64,000 nucleotides of DNA from Scylla paramamosain. Its lineage: Eukaryota > Arthropoda > Malacostraca > Decapoda > Portunidae. Below, piece after piece: positions 51,963-62,228 of this stretch; positions within the stretch are counted from its first letter, which is position 1; each line of letters opens with the position of its first letter. The stretch covers positions 2,496,728 through 2,560,727 of the forward strand of contig NC_087186.1 of assembly GCF_035594125.1 (NCBI RefSeq), read 5' to 3'. The notes beneath the pieces were generated by a model that saw only the letters and a list, made by a program, of their open reading frames with translations, was not told the DNA's origin and ran no database searches. Position numbers and translations under genes: made by a program.

Positions 51963-53115
51963 TTAAATCACACTCCTTTCACTCTTCACTTTAGCATTCA
52001 TTATCATTTGTCTTGTCAACCGCTGCTGCTTCACATACGCTGCCCATGCATTCTGATACTCATTCTCTGCCTCATCGCTTTCGTGCCTCTTTTTACTCAG
52101 CCATCTACACTGTCTACTCATTCTCTTTCGCTCCTTCCTAGCCGCTCTGATTTCATCATTCCACCATGGTTTACATACATTCTTTCTTCTACCTACTCTC
52201 ACAAACCCTATCCGGTTCTCAGCAGCACCCCTCACGTCCTCAACCAGTTTTTCATTCAGATACTCCACGTCATGCACACTTTCGTTGTTCCAGGTTCTCT
52301 CACTCAGATCATCCTGAAAGTTCTCCCACCCTACATCTCTCAGTCTCCACTTCTTTTTCTAACTTGCTACTTTCACTTCATTCCCACCCTGCATCAAGCA
52401 CTCCACAACCAGCATGTTGTGATCAGACACAATATCAACCAAACCATCCTCATCTATCCACATATGCGACACAATTTCACACATTCTTTAATTCACCAAC
52501 ACATAGTCAATTGCCTGATTCCTGCTCTCTTGCACTCCAAGTCACACGCCCCTCAGCCAAAGTAACATTCAGATTTTCCAGCTCCAGTTCATCAACAAAC
52601 TCTCCAAGCATTTCACCATTCCTGTTCACCTGTTTCCCCAGTATTCCCACATGTACATTCATGTCACCCATAACTAGCACTCTCTCCTCTCCATGCTCTC
52701 TCACAACTTTCTTAAGTATGTCATACTTCCTCCTATTTTCCCTCTCTGCTCTTTCACCCATGACAGTCATGTACGCTACCACCAGTACCACCTTCTCTGG
52801 TCTGCCACGACCATCCATGCATTCCACTCTGACTCCAAGCACATCCTCACTACTTGTACACTCCCCCACATCAATCTCCTCTACTTTCAGTCCTCTTTCT
52901 TTTTTGTAGAGTAGGGCTACGCCTCCTCCCAGTGTTTCCTGTGCCTTACGCCCCTTTCCAATCATAACATACTCGCATCCCTCCATTCGTACATCATCTC
53001 TCAGGTGAGTCTCAGTGAGCCCGACTAAGTCGAACCTCCACTCCCTGAGCTCCTTGCATACATCCTCGAACTTGTCCACACCCCATCCTCTCACATTCAT
53101 ACAGCCAATCTTCAC
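51963..53115 (-). pseudogene. LINE-B endonuclease and linker (B2)
   Basis: ORF2 starts MKIGCMNVRGWGVDKFEDVC at 53115, a typical first strand of an EEP nuclease. LVGLTETHLRD, GGGVALLYKKERGLKVEEID, VLVMGDMNVHVGIL (GDMN in place of GDFN) and EGRVTWSARE follow. A frameshift near 52507 and a few stops break it. Then DIVSDHNMLVVE (catalytic SDH) and the linker KPWWNDEIRAARKERKRM down to MNAKVKSERSVI, where a TAA at 51963 separates it from the RT frame in the same phase. Confidence 0.88.
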
Positions 53116-53178
53116 ACATTTACTTGCCTGGTTAGTCTCTTTCCTTCCATGTTCGCTGACATCAGTGGGTCCTCCTCG

Positions 53179-53592
53179 TCATGCCTCATCCACACAACAC
53201 ACCTGCCTCACCCTCATCCACTCAGCCAGTCGACATCCTAGCCTCTCATTCCCGTTGTGGTTGAGGTGGACCCCATCTCTCCCAAAGAATTTGTCCTGGT
53301 CGAGGATCCCATCCATGTCTAGGAAGCTCACGTTGTCCTTCTTCTCTGCCATCCATTCCATCTTGACCTTCATGAGTTCCATGCATATCTTGCGGTTCGT
53401 TTCTCTTCTGACCTTCTCATACTGCACTCCTTCCCGTGGGCGCCGCAGGACCCCCACCACAGCCACACACATCTTCTTTTCTTCTGCTGCCCTCACTGCT
53501 TCTATCACTTCCTTTACTGTGTCTTCAACACCTGCCTCTAGTACGTTGTTGCCTCCTCCTTGGATAACTAGCAGGCTTCTCTCTTCCATTTC
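53179..53592 (-). pseudogene. LINE-B ORF1 esterase-domain fragment (B2)
   Basis: The 136-codon frame reads SLLVIQGGGNNVLEAG (block III GxN of SGNH hydrolases), VAVVGVLRRPREG, DNVSFLDMDG and FFGRDGVHLNHNGNERLG (block V DxxH). It corresponds to the second half of the B1 ORF1. The nucleophile block (GDS) lies upstream and is cut off at 53592 where copy B1 begins. In LINEs of the CR1 group this esterase domain is part of ORF1 (established knowledge). Confidence 0.82.
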
Positions 53593-53789
53593 TTACAGTA
53601 CAGGTACAGGTGTACTCATACAGGTGACTCGGGCTCACTCCTAAGCCAGGCCTTTGGATCGGCAACTCCTATAGAAGGGAGAAAAAGAGAAACGAACAAC
53701 ATCCTCTACACTAATTGTTCTTACATCTGGCACACCACATACTCTCCAGAAACTCTTTCACCGCCTTAATCATCCTCTCAATCGCTCCT

Positions 53790-55974
53790 CTACACAGTTC
53801 CAGCAACAACACACATCCACTCCTGTCCTGTCTTCTCCACTCTTACATTCTTATCATGACCTAACTCAGTCAGTATCACTTGCATCATCTCATTCCTGTC
53901 TCTGGCATACTTCACACACTCCAGCACCACATGTTCCACCGTATCATCTTCTCCCATGTCACACATCTGACACACTTTGCTGCGGGACTTAGACCATCTG
54001 TAACTCCTTGCATTCAGATCCATACACATCCAGCCCTCGCTCGGAAGAGAAGATCATCGCCTAGGCTTCCATCATACCACCTTTTATACCTCGGGGCCCC
54101 TTTCTCCTTGTACCATTCCAGCGTCTTCTTTCTTTCCACGTCATTCTTCCATTCATTCAGTCTTTATACCATTCCAAAGTACTCATATGTTTCATCTTAT
54201 TCTTCCATTCACTCAATCCCCACATGCTTCACCACTCTGTCTATCTCAGTTTTCCACTTTCTAACATCCTATTCTAAACCCTCCCAATTTCTGGCAATCA
54301 TACTCCAGTCACTCTCAACATATCTCCCTCAAATCATTGAAAAGCCCAACTACTTTCCAAACCACTCTTCACTACCATCTTGACACACTTCTTCCCCCAC
54401 CTGCTGCTCCTAACATTCCACAGAAACACCTTTCTCACTAGTCTCGCATCAACCATTCGCTCAAATCTACCTTTGTATCTCAAGGTTGTTTTTGCATGTC
54501 TCTCTAAAAGTACTCCAGCCCATGTCCCCTCTCAAGGCCTCTATCGCTGCATAACTTGGTGCATTAAATGCCATTCTTGCTACTCTATTATGTCCTACTT
54601 CTAAATGTTCTAATTCATTCTCATTCCACACAATCATGTCCATACCATACATAATGCTCGGAACAGCCATGCTCTTCCAAACTTCTCGCAGCACGTCATA
54701 TTTACTCGCCCTCATCCTTGCTGCACTTCCTAGACGACCCACCCACTGGTTCACCATGCTTATCTTTTCATTCTTTGCCTTCACACTGCAATTCGGACTT
54801 ATCCACATTCCCAGGTACTTGTATTCATCTGTCTGTCGCAACATATTTCCTCCTAGTCTCCACACTGAATTTCTCTCATCCTCTGACCTATTCACAATCA
54901 TGACCTTGCTTTTCTTGCTGATAAATCTCACACCAAAGTCCCTTCCATATCCATCTACAACATCAAACAAACTTTGAAGCTCATCTGCTGATTCACTCAT
55001 AACCATTACATCATCTGCATAAAAAAAAAAAAGCACACATCATTCCCCACACTCACTCCCATATTAATTCTTCTCATTCTGGCTGCTAATTCCTCTGTAT
55101 ACAAGCTAAAAAGGGTTGGTGACAAAATACAACCTTGCCTAACTCCTCTTTCACTCTTTACTCAGTCTGTTTCTATATTTCATAATCTGTATCTAGCTCT
55201 TGTGTCCACATACATACTTTGCACTATGTAAATTACCTTTGCACTCAACCCAGTCTTCTCTAAGACTCTACTTAGCATTTCTCTATTCACTCCATCATAA
55301 GCTTTCTCTATGTCTAGAAAACCTATGTGCAGTTTACTACTATCTTTCTTCTTTCTTTCAATAACTTCATTCACCACAAACAAGTTATCTTCTGCTCTTC
55401 TGTCCACACGAAACCCATTCTGTTCCTCACCTAACACTCCAGCTCTCTCAATCCACTTACATAATCTGTCATTCAACAATGCACTGGAAATTTTACATAC
55501 TGTGTTCACTAATGCAATTGGCCTGTAATTTTTCACCTCATTTTTACCCTTGTATCTTCCCCTGTGCAGCAGAGTCACTCTGCATTCATTCCACATTCTT
55601 GGCACTCTCTCCTTCTCCCACACCTGGTTAAATAACTCAGTCATTCTATCAATTACAACTTCCTCTCCATTTTTGTACATTTCATAAAGTATTTCATCTG
55701 GTCCTGCTGCCTTCCCATTCTTCTGCCTATTCACACATTTCTCCACTTCCTCCCTGCTGATTCTTTCATTCAACTCATCCGCATCCTTCCTCTCCAGTGT
55801 CACACACCCTTATCTCACATCATGTACCTCACCTACACTTTTTCCCAGAACTCTTATTGCTCTTCTCATTTCTTCCCTATCTGTCACCACTGCTCCATTC
55901 ACCTTCAAACTCTCCACATTCTCACTGTCGGGCATTCCCTCATCCCCCAGGAATCTGTACCATTCCCAGTGTCA
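53790..55974 (-). pseudogene. LINE-B reverse transcriptase and C-terminal domain (B1)
   Basis: RT blocks: NGKAAGPDEILYEMYKNG, NYRPIALVNTVCKISSALLN, NGFRVDRRAEDNLFVVNEVI and LHIGFLDIEKAYDGVNREML (55180-55803; first catalytic Asp). Then a broken RQGCILSPTLF region, and FFFYADDVMVMSESADELQS (54467-55036) with the catalytic Asp pair next to a T12/A12 run. Then MYGMDMIVWNENELEHLEVG, where B2 is cut by LINE-A. The end reads CQMCDMGEDDTVEHVVLECV (53790-54029), the same Cys/His knuckle as B2. Frameshifts at about 55050, 54470 and 54030-54460 inactivate it. Confidence 0.9.
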
Positions 55975-56435
55975 CAGCCTGTTTTTCCCCCCAGTCCAAA
56001 GTTCCCCAGAGGGAAACTTAGACTAGTCTATATTTCCCACGGAGGAATTACGGGACTGGTCTACATTTCCTTCCTTTAGTCTAGAATTCCCCCCCGCCCC
56101 TGAATATCACAATGAAATAAGAGAGACAAACAATTTAAGATACTCTATTGATTTAAAAACGTATTTAAGATACTTTATTGATTTAAAAACGTATCTATGT
56201 TGTAGTTAAACTGTACTTGTTTGAATACAAGTTAATAACTGTATCTAAATACAAGAAGTTAATAACTGTATCTAGATACAACTTTTTCTTTGACAATACA
56301 ACTGGACTTATACAAAAAGTTAATAGCTATATCTAAATACAAGTCTTTCTTGGCAATACAACTGCACTTATTTTACATACTCAAGATCCAATAGCATTAA
56401 TCTCTTTCATTTTTAATTTCATTTCATTTCAAATC

Positions 56436-56660
56436 CTATAAAACATTTCTCATAGATAAAATTTTTCCAGGCACCTTTTCTGGCCTGCATTCAATCATAT
56501 CTTCTGATAATTTCTGATAACTACACATCACTGTTGATTCTATTACATCTTGGTCTATAAAACACTTTAAACATTCTTTTTCCTTCTCAGACAAAGTTAC
56601 AGCTACCTCTGACACCACTCCACATGCATCATTTTCATCAGCAGAATTATATAACTTCAA
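56436..56660 (-). CDS. Unknown small frame inside the TIR element
   Basis: A 74-codon frame beginning MKLYNSADENDACGVVSEVA. It is rich in Glu, Ser and Cys (KEKECLKCF, VMCSYQKLSEDMIECRPEKV) and ends RNVL. No transposase, zinc-finger or other family pattern is recognised. It could be a remnant of the element's own protein, because it sits near its middle, or a chance frame. The flanks have no obvious start or splice context. Confidence 0.2.
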   Translation of the reverse strand: MKLYNSADENDACGVVSEVAVTLSEKEKECLKCFIDQDVIESTVMCSYQKLSEDMIECRPEKVPGKILSMRNVL

Positions 56661-56749
56661 ATTTACAGAATGATAAGTGTTTTTAAGTGTCTTTCCTACC
56701 TATAGGTTTTTCAACTTAACTCTACCTTTATCTAAAACAGCTGACAACT

Positions 56750-56864
<115 letters not shown>

Positions 56865-57060
56865 ATTTATCCCTAAATCTTTTGCTATTGCTATTAATTT
56901 TTTTTTTTTACATTTTCTTCAATTAGATTTTTAGTTTAGTGTTGTTTTACATTTCAGTATCAAGTAGATATTAAGTGTGCCCAAAAAGCTTGTGCTTCAT
57001 AAGGGGCTGTTTGTCTTTCAATTAATTGTACCTTAAGCTTATATATGTATTACAGACAAA

Positions 57061-57095
57061 CATAATAAAGTGTTTAAAGTGTTTAAAGTGTTTAA

Positions 57096-57146
<51 letters not shown>

Positions 57147-57254
57147 TACCACCACTGAACTGCCCGCATGTACTGACACAGAATGACTGGCGGAAGGAAT
57201 GGTAAATCTTGGAAGAATAAGTGCTTGGTAGTTGGATCTTTTGATCTATTACTA

Positions 57255-57289
<35 letters not shown>

Positions 57290-57397
57290 TACCATCACTG
57301 AACTGCCCACGTGTACTGACACAGAATGACTGGCGGAAGGAATGGTAAATCTTGGAAGAATAAGTGCTTGGTAGTTGGATCTTTTGATCTATTACTA

Positions 57398-57484
<87 letters not shown>

Positions 57485-57540
57485 TACCACCATTGAACTG
57501 CCCGGGTGTACTGACACAGAATGACTAGCGGAAGTGGCAG
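57061..57540. repeat. Minisatellite of a ~116-bp unit alternating with (GA)n
   Basis: Three (GTTTAAAGT)-like units (57068-57100) are followed by (GA)n. Then a unit starting GTCGTACCACCACTGAACTG occurs at 57143, 57286 and 57481 (the last partial). Each full unit ends CTATTACTAAGGGA before a new (GA)n block (to 57142, 57285 and 57480). Confidence 0.93.
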
Positions 57541-58517
57541 TTGCCCTCTCTATTAAGGAGAAAGGGAAATTCAGGCCAGAGGAAGGATCAGAGGAAAAGG
57601 AAGAATTTTAGTCCAGAGGGGGGAATGGTATCCTAGGTTACTCTTCCCCCTCAGGAAAATTATCCTAGGACACTTTTCCCGGGGGGAAGAAGGATTGGTC
57701 GGGGGGAAAGTCAGACTGGTACATCGGCCACCTTCAACACCTTTCTCTCTCAGGGACTGAATCACACCTCTCTCACACTTGACTTTAGCATTCATTATCT
57801 TTTGCTTTGTCACTCGCTGCTGACTCACATACACTGTCCATGCCTTTTGGTACTCACTCTCATCCTCCTCACTCTCATGCCTTCTCTTTCTCCATTGCTT
57901 GCACACCCTTTTTAGTCTTTTTTTTTTTTTTTTCCTTTCTGGCATTCCTAATTTTGTCACTCCACCATGGCTTACATGCACGCTTTCTGGTACTTGTTCT
58001 TACGTACCCTATCTGGCTGTTTGCTGCATTCCTTACATTCTCCACAAACCTATCATTCATTTCATCCACACCATTCAAGTTTTCATCCTCCTAGTTTCTC
58101 TCACTCAAGTCTACCTGGAAATTCTCCCATCCTACATCCCTCAGTGTCCACTTTCTCTCAGCCTTGGCATTCGTTCCGTCTCTTCCATTCAGCTTACATT
58201 CTAGTTCCAACATGTTATGGTCCGAGACAACGTCAATCATTCCATCCTCATCTATCCGCATGCAGTCAACAATCTCATGCATTCTCCCATTTACTAGCAT
58301 GTAGTCAATTACAAACTCCTGGTTCCTAGCACAGCAAGTCATTTGTCCTTCTGCCAGGGTCTCATTCAGGTTTTCTAGGTCCATCTCATTCATAAACTCA
58401 TCAGGCATCTCACCATTCCTATTCATTTGTTCATCTAAAATACTTATGTGTGCATTCATGTCTCCCATAACAATCACTCTCTCTCCAACATGATATTTTG
58501 CAATCTTCTTCAATATA

Positions 58518-59649
58518 CAGTAAAATCCCTCTTATCCGGCATCAACGGAACTGCCGACATGCCGGATACTTGAATAGAAGTGAAATTATGTCCACAATCA
58601 CCACCCTACACTCACGCATCTTACCATAACAAAGATCAGCTGATCGCCGTGCCGCGCGTCGCCACCCACGCTGCCACCTCACACTCACCAACACACAATA
58701 CTACTGTACTAACATTCTCTTTAATACTTTCCTCTTATAAATAAGTTGATGGGTTACAAAAATAAAGTACGTATACACTTATTTGCTTTATTCAATATTA
58801 GCCAACATGTATAGCATACAATAAAGATATGAAAATGTACGAGTGTTTGTGACACTTTTTTTGCTCCCCACACCTCTTATTCAACACTCTCCGGGTCATC
58901 AACATCATCAGATTCTGTACTTGTTTGCCCCACTTCTTTTCTCTTACAAGCTACTTTAAAATAGTTTCTAATGTCTCCTTGTTAGCAGCTCCTTCTTCTT
59001 TGCAGCAAAAACTCATTCTCAATGCAGTGAAGGGTCATAACATCTCGGGTTGACATGTATGTGCACTGCTCAACAAACCTGACAAAGCCAGCTATGTCTT
59101 TCGCAGCCTGTTTCCAAGTTACTTTAGGCTCATTACCATCATCATCATCATCACTATCATCAAGAATTTTCTCTAAATGATCTTCTACTACAGCGTTAAT
59201 AAGTTCCTCGTCTGTGAGAGTGAATGTTACGGCCTGATTTTCGTCCACGTCCACCCATTCCTGTAACGCTTCATCTGTCACTTTAAGTTGCACATTTCCC
59301 CCCATTTCCCTCAGCTCGCTCACCACCGAATTTTTCATGCCACCTACAAACCCTTCAAACTCCTTATCATCCTCATCATCACACATCATCAAAGAGTACA
59401 ATTTGCGCCAACATCGCATCAATGTTTGCCTTTTAACGTCTAGCCAAGCAAGTGAAGCCATGAATATCGCATCCTTAACATTAAACTGTTTTTGGAACTC
59501 GGGGATTGTGCCGTCCTCATAATTAATCATAATTTAATCGATTTTATGAGTATACATTGATTTTTTATTGATTTTAAGGCTCGGGAAAAAATGTGCCGGA
59601 TACTTGAAGCTGCCGAATACTCGAATGCCGGATGAAAGGGATTTTACTG
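58518..59649. mobile_element. Tigger/pogo-type element, internally deleted
   Basis: Inverted ends start CAGTAAAATCCCTCTTATCC (left) and CAGTAAAATCCCTTTCATCC (right, reverse-complemented), with subterminal GCCGGATACTTGAA at both ends. TA target duplications lie at 58516-58517 and 59650-59651. Length is 1132 bp against about 2.5-3 kb for complete Tiggers. It keeps only the C-terminal part of the transposase. It is inserted in the LINE-B endonuclease, which reads through when the element is skipped. Confidence 0.92.
58982..59530 (-). pseudogene. Tigger/jerky-type transposase, C-terminal remnant
   Basis: The 182-codon frame begins FQKQFNVKDAIFMASLAWLD and continues KRQTLMRCWRKLYSLM. This is the end of the DDE_1 catalytic domain and the tail of jerky/Tigger transposases, pattern FNIKDAI..IAEAW..V...TL..CW.KL. 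An acidic region (DEDDKEFEGF, DDSDDDDDGNE) and a helical tail with FVRFVEQC follow. The N-terminal DNA-binding domain and the catalytic aspartates are missing through the internal deletion. The frame is intact to its stop at 58982. It lies in a TIR element within the LINE-B endonuclease. Confidence 0.8.
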
Positions 59650-59807
59650 TACAGTACTTTCTGCTATTCTCCCTAACTGCTCTCTCTCCTTCCACTGTCA
59701 TATACACTATAACTACAACTACCCTCTCAGGCATACCACACTCATTTCTACACTCCACTCGGGCAGCTAACATATCCTCACCTTCTACACTGTCCCCTAC
59801 ATTTACA

Positions 59808-60171
59808 TTCTTTAGAGAAACGTAGGTTAAGAGAGGACCTGATAGAAGTCTTTAAATGGTATAAGGGTTATAACAAGGGAGATGTAAGCAAAATTCTTAA
59901 GATCAGCAACCAGGATAGAACAAGAAATAACGGGTTCAAGCTTGAAAAATTTAGGTTTAGGAAGGAGATAGGAAGAAATTGGTTCTCAAATAGCGTGGTA
60001 GATGAGTGGAACGGACTCAGTAATTATATTGTTAGTGCTAGGACATTAGAGAGCTTTAAGAGAAGATTAGACAAGTTTATGGATGGGGATAATAGATGGC
60101 CACGTGTAAGCCTGGTCGCTTCTTGCAGCTTCCCTTATTTCTTATGTTCTTCTTGTGTTCTTATGTTCTAT
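59808..60171 (+). pseudogene. CR1-like LINE 3' end (third LINE family)
   Basis: A plus-strand fragment reading RRDLIEVFKWYKGYNKGDVS, TRNNGFKLEKFRFRKEIGRN, WFSNSVVDEWNGLSNYIVSA and LESFKRRLDKFMDGDNRW. This is the C-terminal end of the RT polyprotein of CR1/L2-type LINEs. It ends in short TTCTTATGTTCT repeats, not poly(A), as CR1 elements do (established knowledge). Extreme 5' truncation leaves about 120 codons. It is inserted antisense in the LINE-B endonuclease. Confidence 0.85.
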
Positions 60172-60474
60172 ATCAAGCTCTTCTACTTTCAGGCTCCTCG
60201 TCTTTCTGTGGAGCAAGGCTACGCCTCCTCCTAACTTCTGTTTACTGCGTCCCTTTCCTACCATCACATACTCACCCCCTTCCATTTGCACCACATCTCT
60301 CAGGTGTGTTTCAGTTATTCTTACCAAGACCAAACTCCACTCATTCAACTCCCTGCATACATCTTCAAATTTGCCAATGCCCCATCTTCTCACATTCATA
60401 CAACCAAGTTTCACACATGACCTTGCCTGCCTGGTGTCTTCTCTTCCTTGCTCTGGTGCACTCCTATCCCTCAT

Positions 60475-61128
60475 TCAGGCAGAGTCCATGCACATGGTGG
60501 ACTTTGCACGCATCCATTTACGCAGCACCCTGCACATCCTCTCGTTGCCGACTTCATTGAGGTGCAACCCGTCCGGCAGGAAGTCCATACCCTCCTTCAG
60601 GGTAGCATCCAGGTCAATGAAACTGACGTTGCCTTTCTTGCCCCTCAGCCAGTCCAGCTTCATTCTCAGCACTTCCTCCTGGATCTTGCAGTTCATCCAT
60701 CTTCTAAGTCGCTCATACCCGTCTCCTTCTCTTGTCTGTCTGATCACTTGCACCACAGCCACACTCAGAAACTTGTCCTCAGCAGCTTTCACTGCCTCTA
60801 CAATCTCCCTCACTGTTTCTTTTGCTTTAATCCTCTCCTGGTCGTTACCGCCGCCCTGGATCACAAGCAGACCATTCTTAATTTTCTGGGTCTTCTCAGT
60901 CACTGTCTTCTTTATTTCGTGAATCTTGGCTTCCCTCAGACACTCCTGTGAGCTCCCGCTCATCTTGGTTTTGAGGTGGGAACCTACATTCCTGACCATG
61001 CTATCCCCAAAAATGCAGATTGGGGAATTCCTCTGAATCATTTTCTTCATCGTTGGCCCTCTTTGTGGTTGCTGGTCTTTCTCCTCTGTTTGCATGGCCT
61101 TGTCTTCTAGGTCTTGCCGGGCGTTCAC
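60475..61128 (-). pseudogene. LINE-B ORF1, SGNH esterase domain (B1)
   Basis: An open frame of 217 codons with all the blocks of an SGNH/GDSL hydrolase: ICIFGDSMVRNV (GDS at 41-43, nucleophile S43), LLVIQGGGNDQ (GxND, N95) and FLPDGLHLNEVGNERM (D186 and H189). The domain is known as an ORF1 component in CR1-like LINEs; its role in retrotransposition is unclear. Upstream, in another frame, is a PHD finger (61142-61423), so ORF1 was PHD plus esterase, now split by a frameshift near 61130. ORF2 starts directly downstream. The catalytic residues all look intact. Confidence 0.87.
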
Positions 61129-61141
61129 AGCCTGTGTATCA

Positions 61142-61423
61142 TTATTTTTGATGTCCTCCGTCTGTGTCCTTTACGCTGGTCATTATCGCCGTTATCTGTG
61201 TTTCCTTGGTCACCATGTCCTCTTTCCTGGTCTTCAGCTTCTCCTTCACTGCCTCCAGACATTCGCCACACAAAAACATAATGTTTTTGTGGCTCAGCAT
61301 CTTGGTGGAGGCCTTGAGCCCCACACAGGCAGTGTGGAACCATAACTCACACACCTCACACTCCACGTCACAACATCTGGTCGTGACACTCTCCTTGCAC
61401 ACCTTGCAATCAGCTGCAGCCAT
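61142..61423 (-). pseudogene. LINE-B ORF1, PHD finger (B1)
   Basis: From MAAADCKVCKESVTTRCCDV the frame shows the C4HC3 pattern of a PHD zinc finger: CKVC, CCDVECEVC, WFHTACVGL (H-x2-C) and FLCGEC. A charged helix, KEKLKTRKEDMVTKETQITA, follows. PHD plus esterase in one ORF1 is the known architecture of CR1-like LINEs. The finger ends in a frameshift before the esterase frame at 61128. An upstream in-frame Met at 61483 is less likely than the Met at 61423, because the finger starts right after it. Confidence 0.85.
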
Positions 61424-61499
61424 CCTGATTCTTACTACTGATAAAATCCAGGAAGTTACTTGGAAATGCAGGAGCGGAGTCACACACGTCCTCTCTCGT

Positions 61500-61653
61500 C
61501 TCTCTTGTCTCCTCTACCGATTCCTCGCGGAACCAGTTCCGGAACCGGTTCCGACGATTCCGCCCGCCCAAGGAACCGGTTCCTTGAATATACTAGAGTT
61601 ATCAGTTCCTGTCCACCACTTGTGAAAGGTATGAGAGAGACAGGAGAGAGATG
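61500..61653 (-). repeat. Left arm of an inverted repeat with GGAACCGGTTCC palindromes
   Basis: The reverse complement of this arm matches 61911-62050: GTGGTGGRCAGRAACTGATA, then TATATTCAAGGAACCGGTT and GGAACCGGTTCCGGAACTGG. The inner ~25 bases are a small inverted piece of LINE-B 3' region. Confidence 0.88.
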
Positions 61654-61938
61654 CCCCTGAACCAGTCCTTTGGATCGGCAACTCCTGTAGAAGACAAACA
61701 AAAAAACAAAACAAAAAAAAACGAACAGTACCTATCCTTTACACTGTCTCTACATCTGGCACACCAAATTATCTCCAGAAACATTCACAGCCTCTATCAT
61801 TCTTTCATTCATCTCTCTACACAGTCCTAGCATCACCATCACCCATTCCGTTCTTGTCTTCTCCCCTCTTCAATTCTTATTGTGCCCTAACTTTGAATCA
61901 CTTGCATCATCTTTCTCCTGTCTCTCTCATACCTTTCA
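61626..61938 (-). mobile_element. LINE-B 3' fragment B3
   Basis: Contains GGATCGGCAACTCCTGTAGA (61673-61692, complement-strand reading of the family tail) and the CACATCTGGCACACCA-type and CTCCAGAAAC blocks shared with B1 (near 53730) and B2. Only about 300 bases of C-terminal/3' sequence remain, enclosed by the inverted repeat. Confidence 0.82.
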
Positions 61939-62050
61939 CTAGTGGTGGGCAGAAACTGATAACTGAAGTATATTCAAGGAACCGGTTACCTCGGGCGGGT
62001 GGAACCGTCGGAACCGGTTCCGGAACTGGTTCCGCAGGGAATCTGTAGAG
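61911..62050 (+). repeat. Right arm of the inverted repeat
   Basis: Mirror of 61500-61653. Continues to the right into the 100-bp tandem repeat. Confidence 0.88.
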
Positions 62051-62228
62051 CGCGGCTGGTGAATACCCAAGTATCGGAACTGCCAGCGCGCTGCTTGGTG
62101 GTTACTAGTGTGTAGCGGTTCTGGAAGTGGTTCCGCAGGGAATCAGTAAAGTGCGGCTGGTGAATACCAAAGTTTCAAAACCGTCAGCGCGCTGCTTGGC
62201 GGTTACCAGGGTGTAGCAGTTCCAGGAC
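62029..62228 (+). repeat. Two 100-bp tandem units
   Basis: GGTTCCGCAGGGAATC starts at 62029 and 62129. Each unit contains GTGCGGCTGGTGAATACC-like and CAGCGCGCTGCTTGG blocks. Divergence is about 10-15 percent by eye. Confidence 0.9.

Larger units (their letters stand above)
46266..53592 (-). mobile_element. LINE-B copy B2 (CR1-like), split by LINE-A A8
   Basis: Minus-strand element in two pieces, 46266-47268 and 50596-53592, separated by LINE-A copy A8. Order from 5' (right): partial ORF1 esterase, endonuclease, RT, C-terminal domain, 3' UTR. The 3' UTR has the family motif GGATCGGCAACTCCTGTAGA (complement strand, 46329-46348). It ends in short CTTGAT repeats, not poly(A), at about 46266. The 5' end is cut inside ORF1 at about 53592, directly against the 3' end of copy B1. 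Confidence 0.9.
57735..60474 (-). pseudogene. LINE-B endonuclease, split by two insertions (B1)
   Basis: N-terminal part at 60474-60172: KLGCMNVRRWGIGKFEDVCR, ITETHLRD, GGGVALLHRKTRSLKVEEL. Middle part at 59807-59652: VECRNECGMPERVVVVIVYM and ENSRKYC. C-terminal part from 58515: VIVMGDMNAHISIL (metal-binding GDMN), LENLNETLAEGQM, VIDYMLVNGRM and DVVSDHNMLELE (catalytic SDH). Then the linker KPWWSDKIRNARKEKKKK down to REKGVEGGR at about 57735. The reading continues smoothly across both insertions once they are ignored, so they entered a formerly intact gene. Confidence 0.9.

Noticed and set aside
52008..53644. Plus-strand frames of 185, 247 and 209 codons
   Set aside because: Antisense to LINE-B endonuclease and ORF1.
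60096..60951. Plus-strand frames of 154, 255 and 167 codons
   Set aside because: Antisense to LINE-B ORF1 and ORF2 start.
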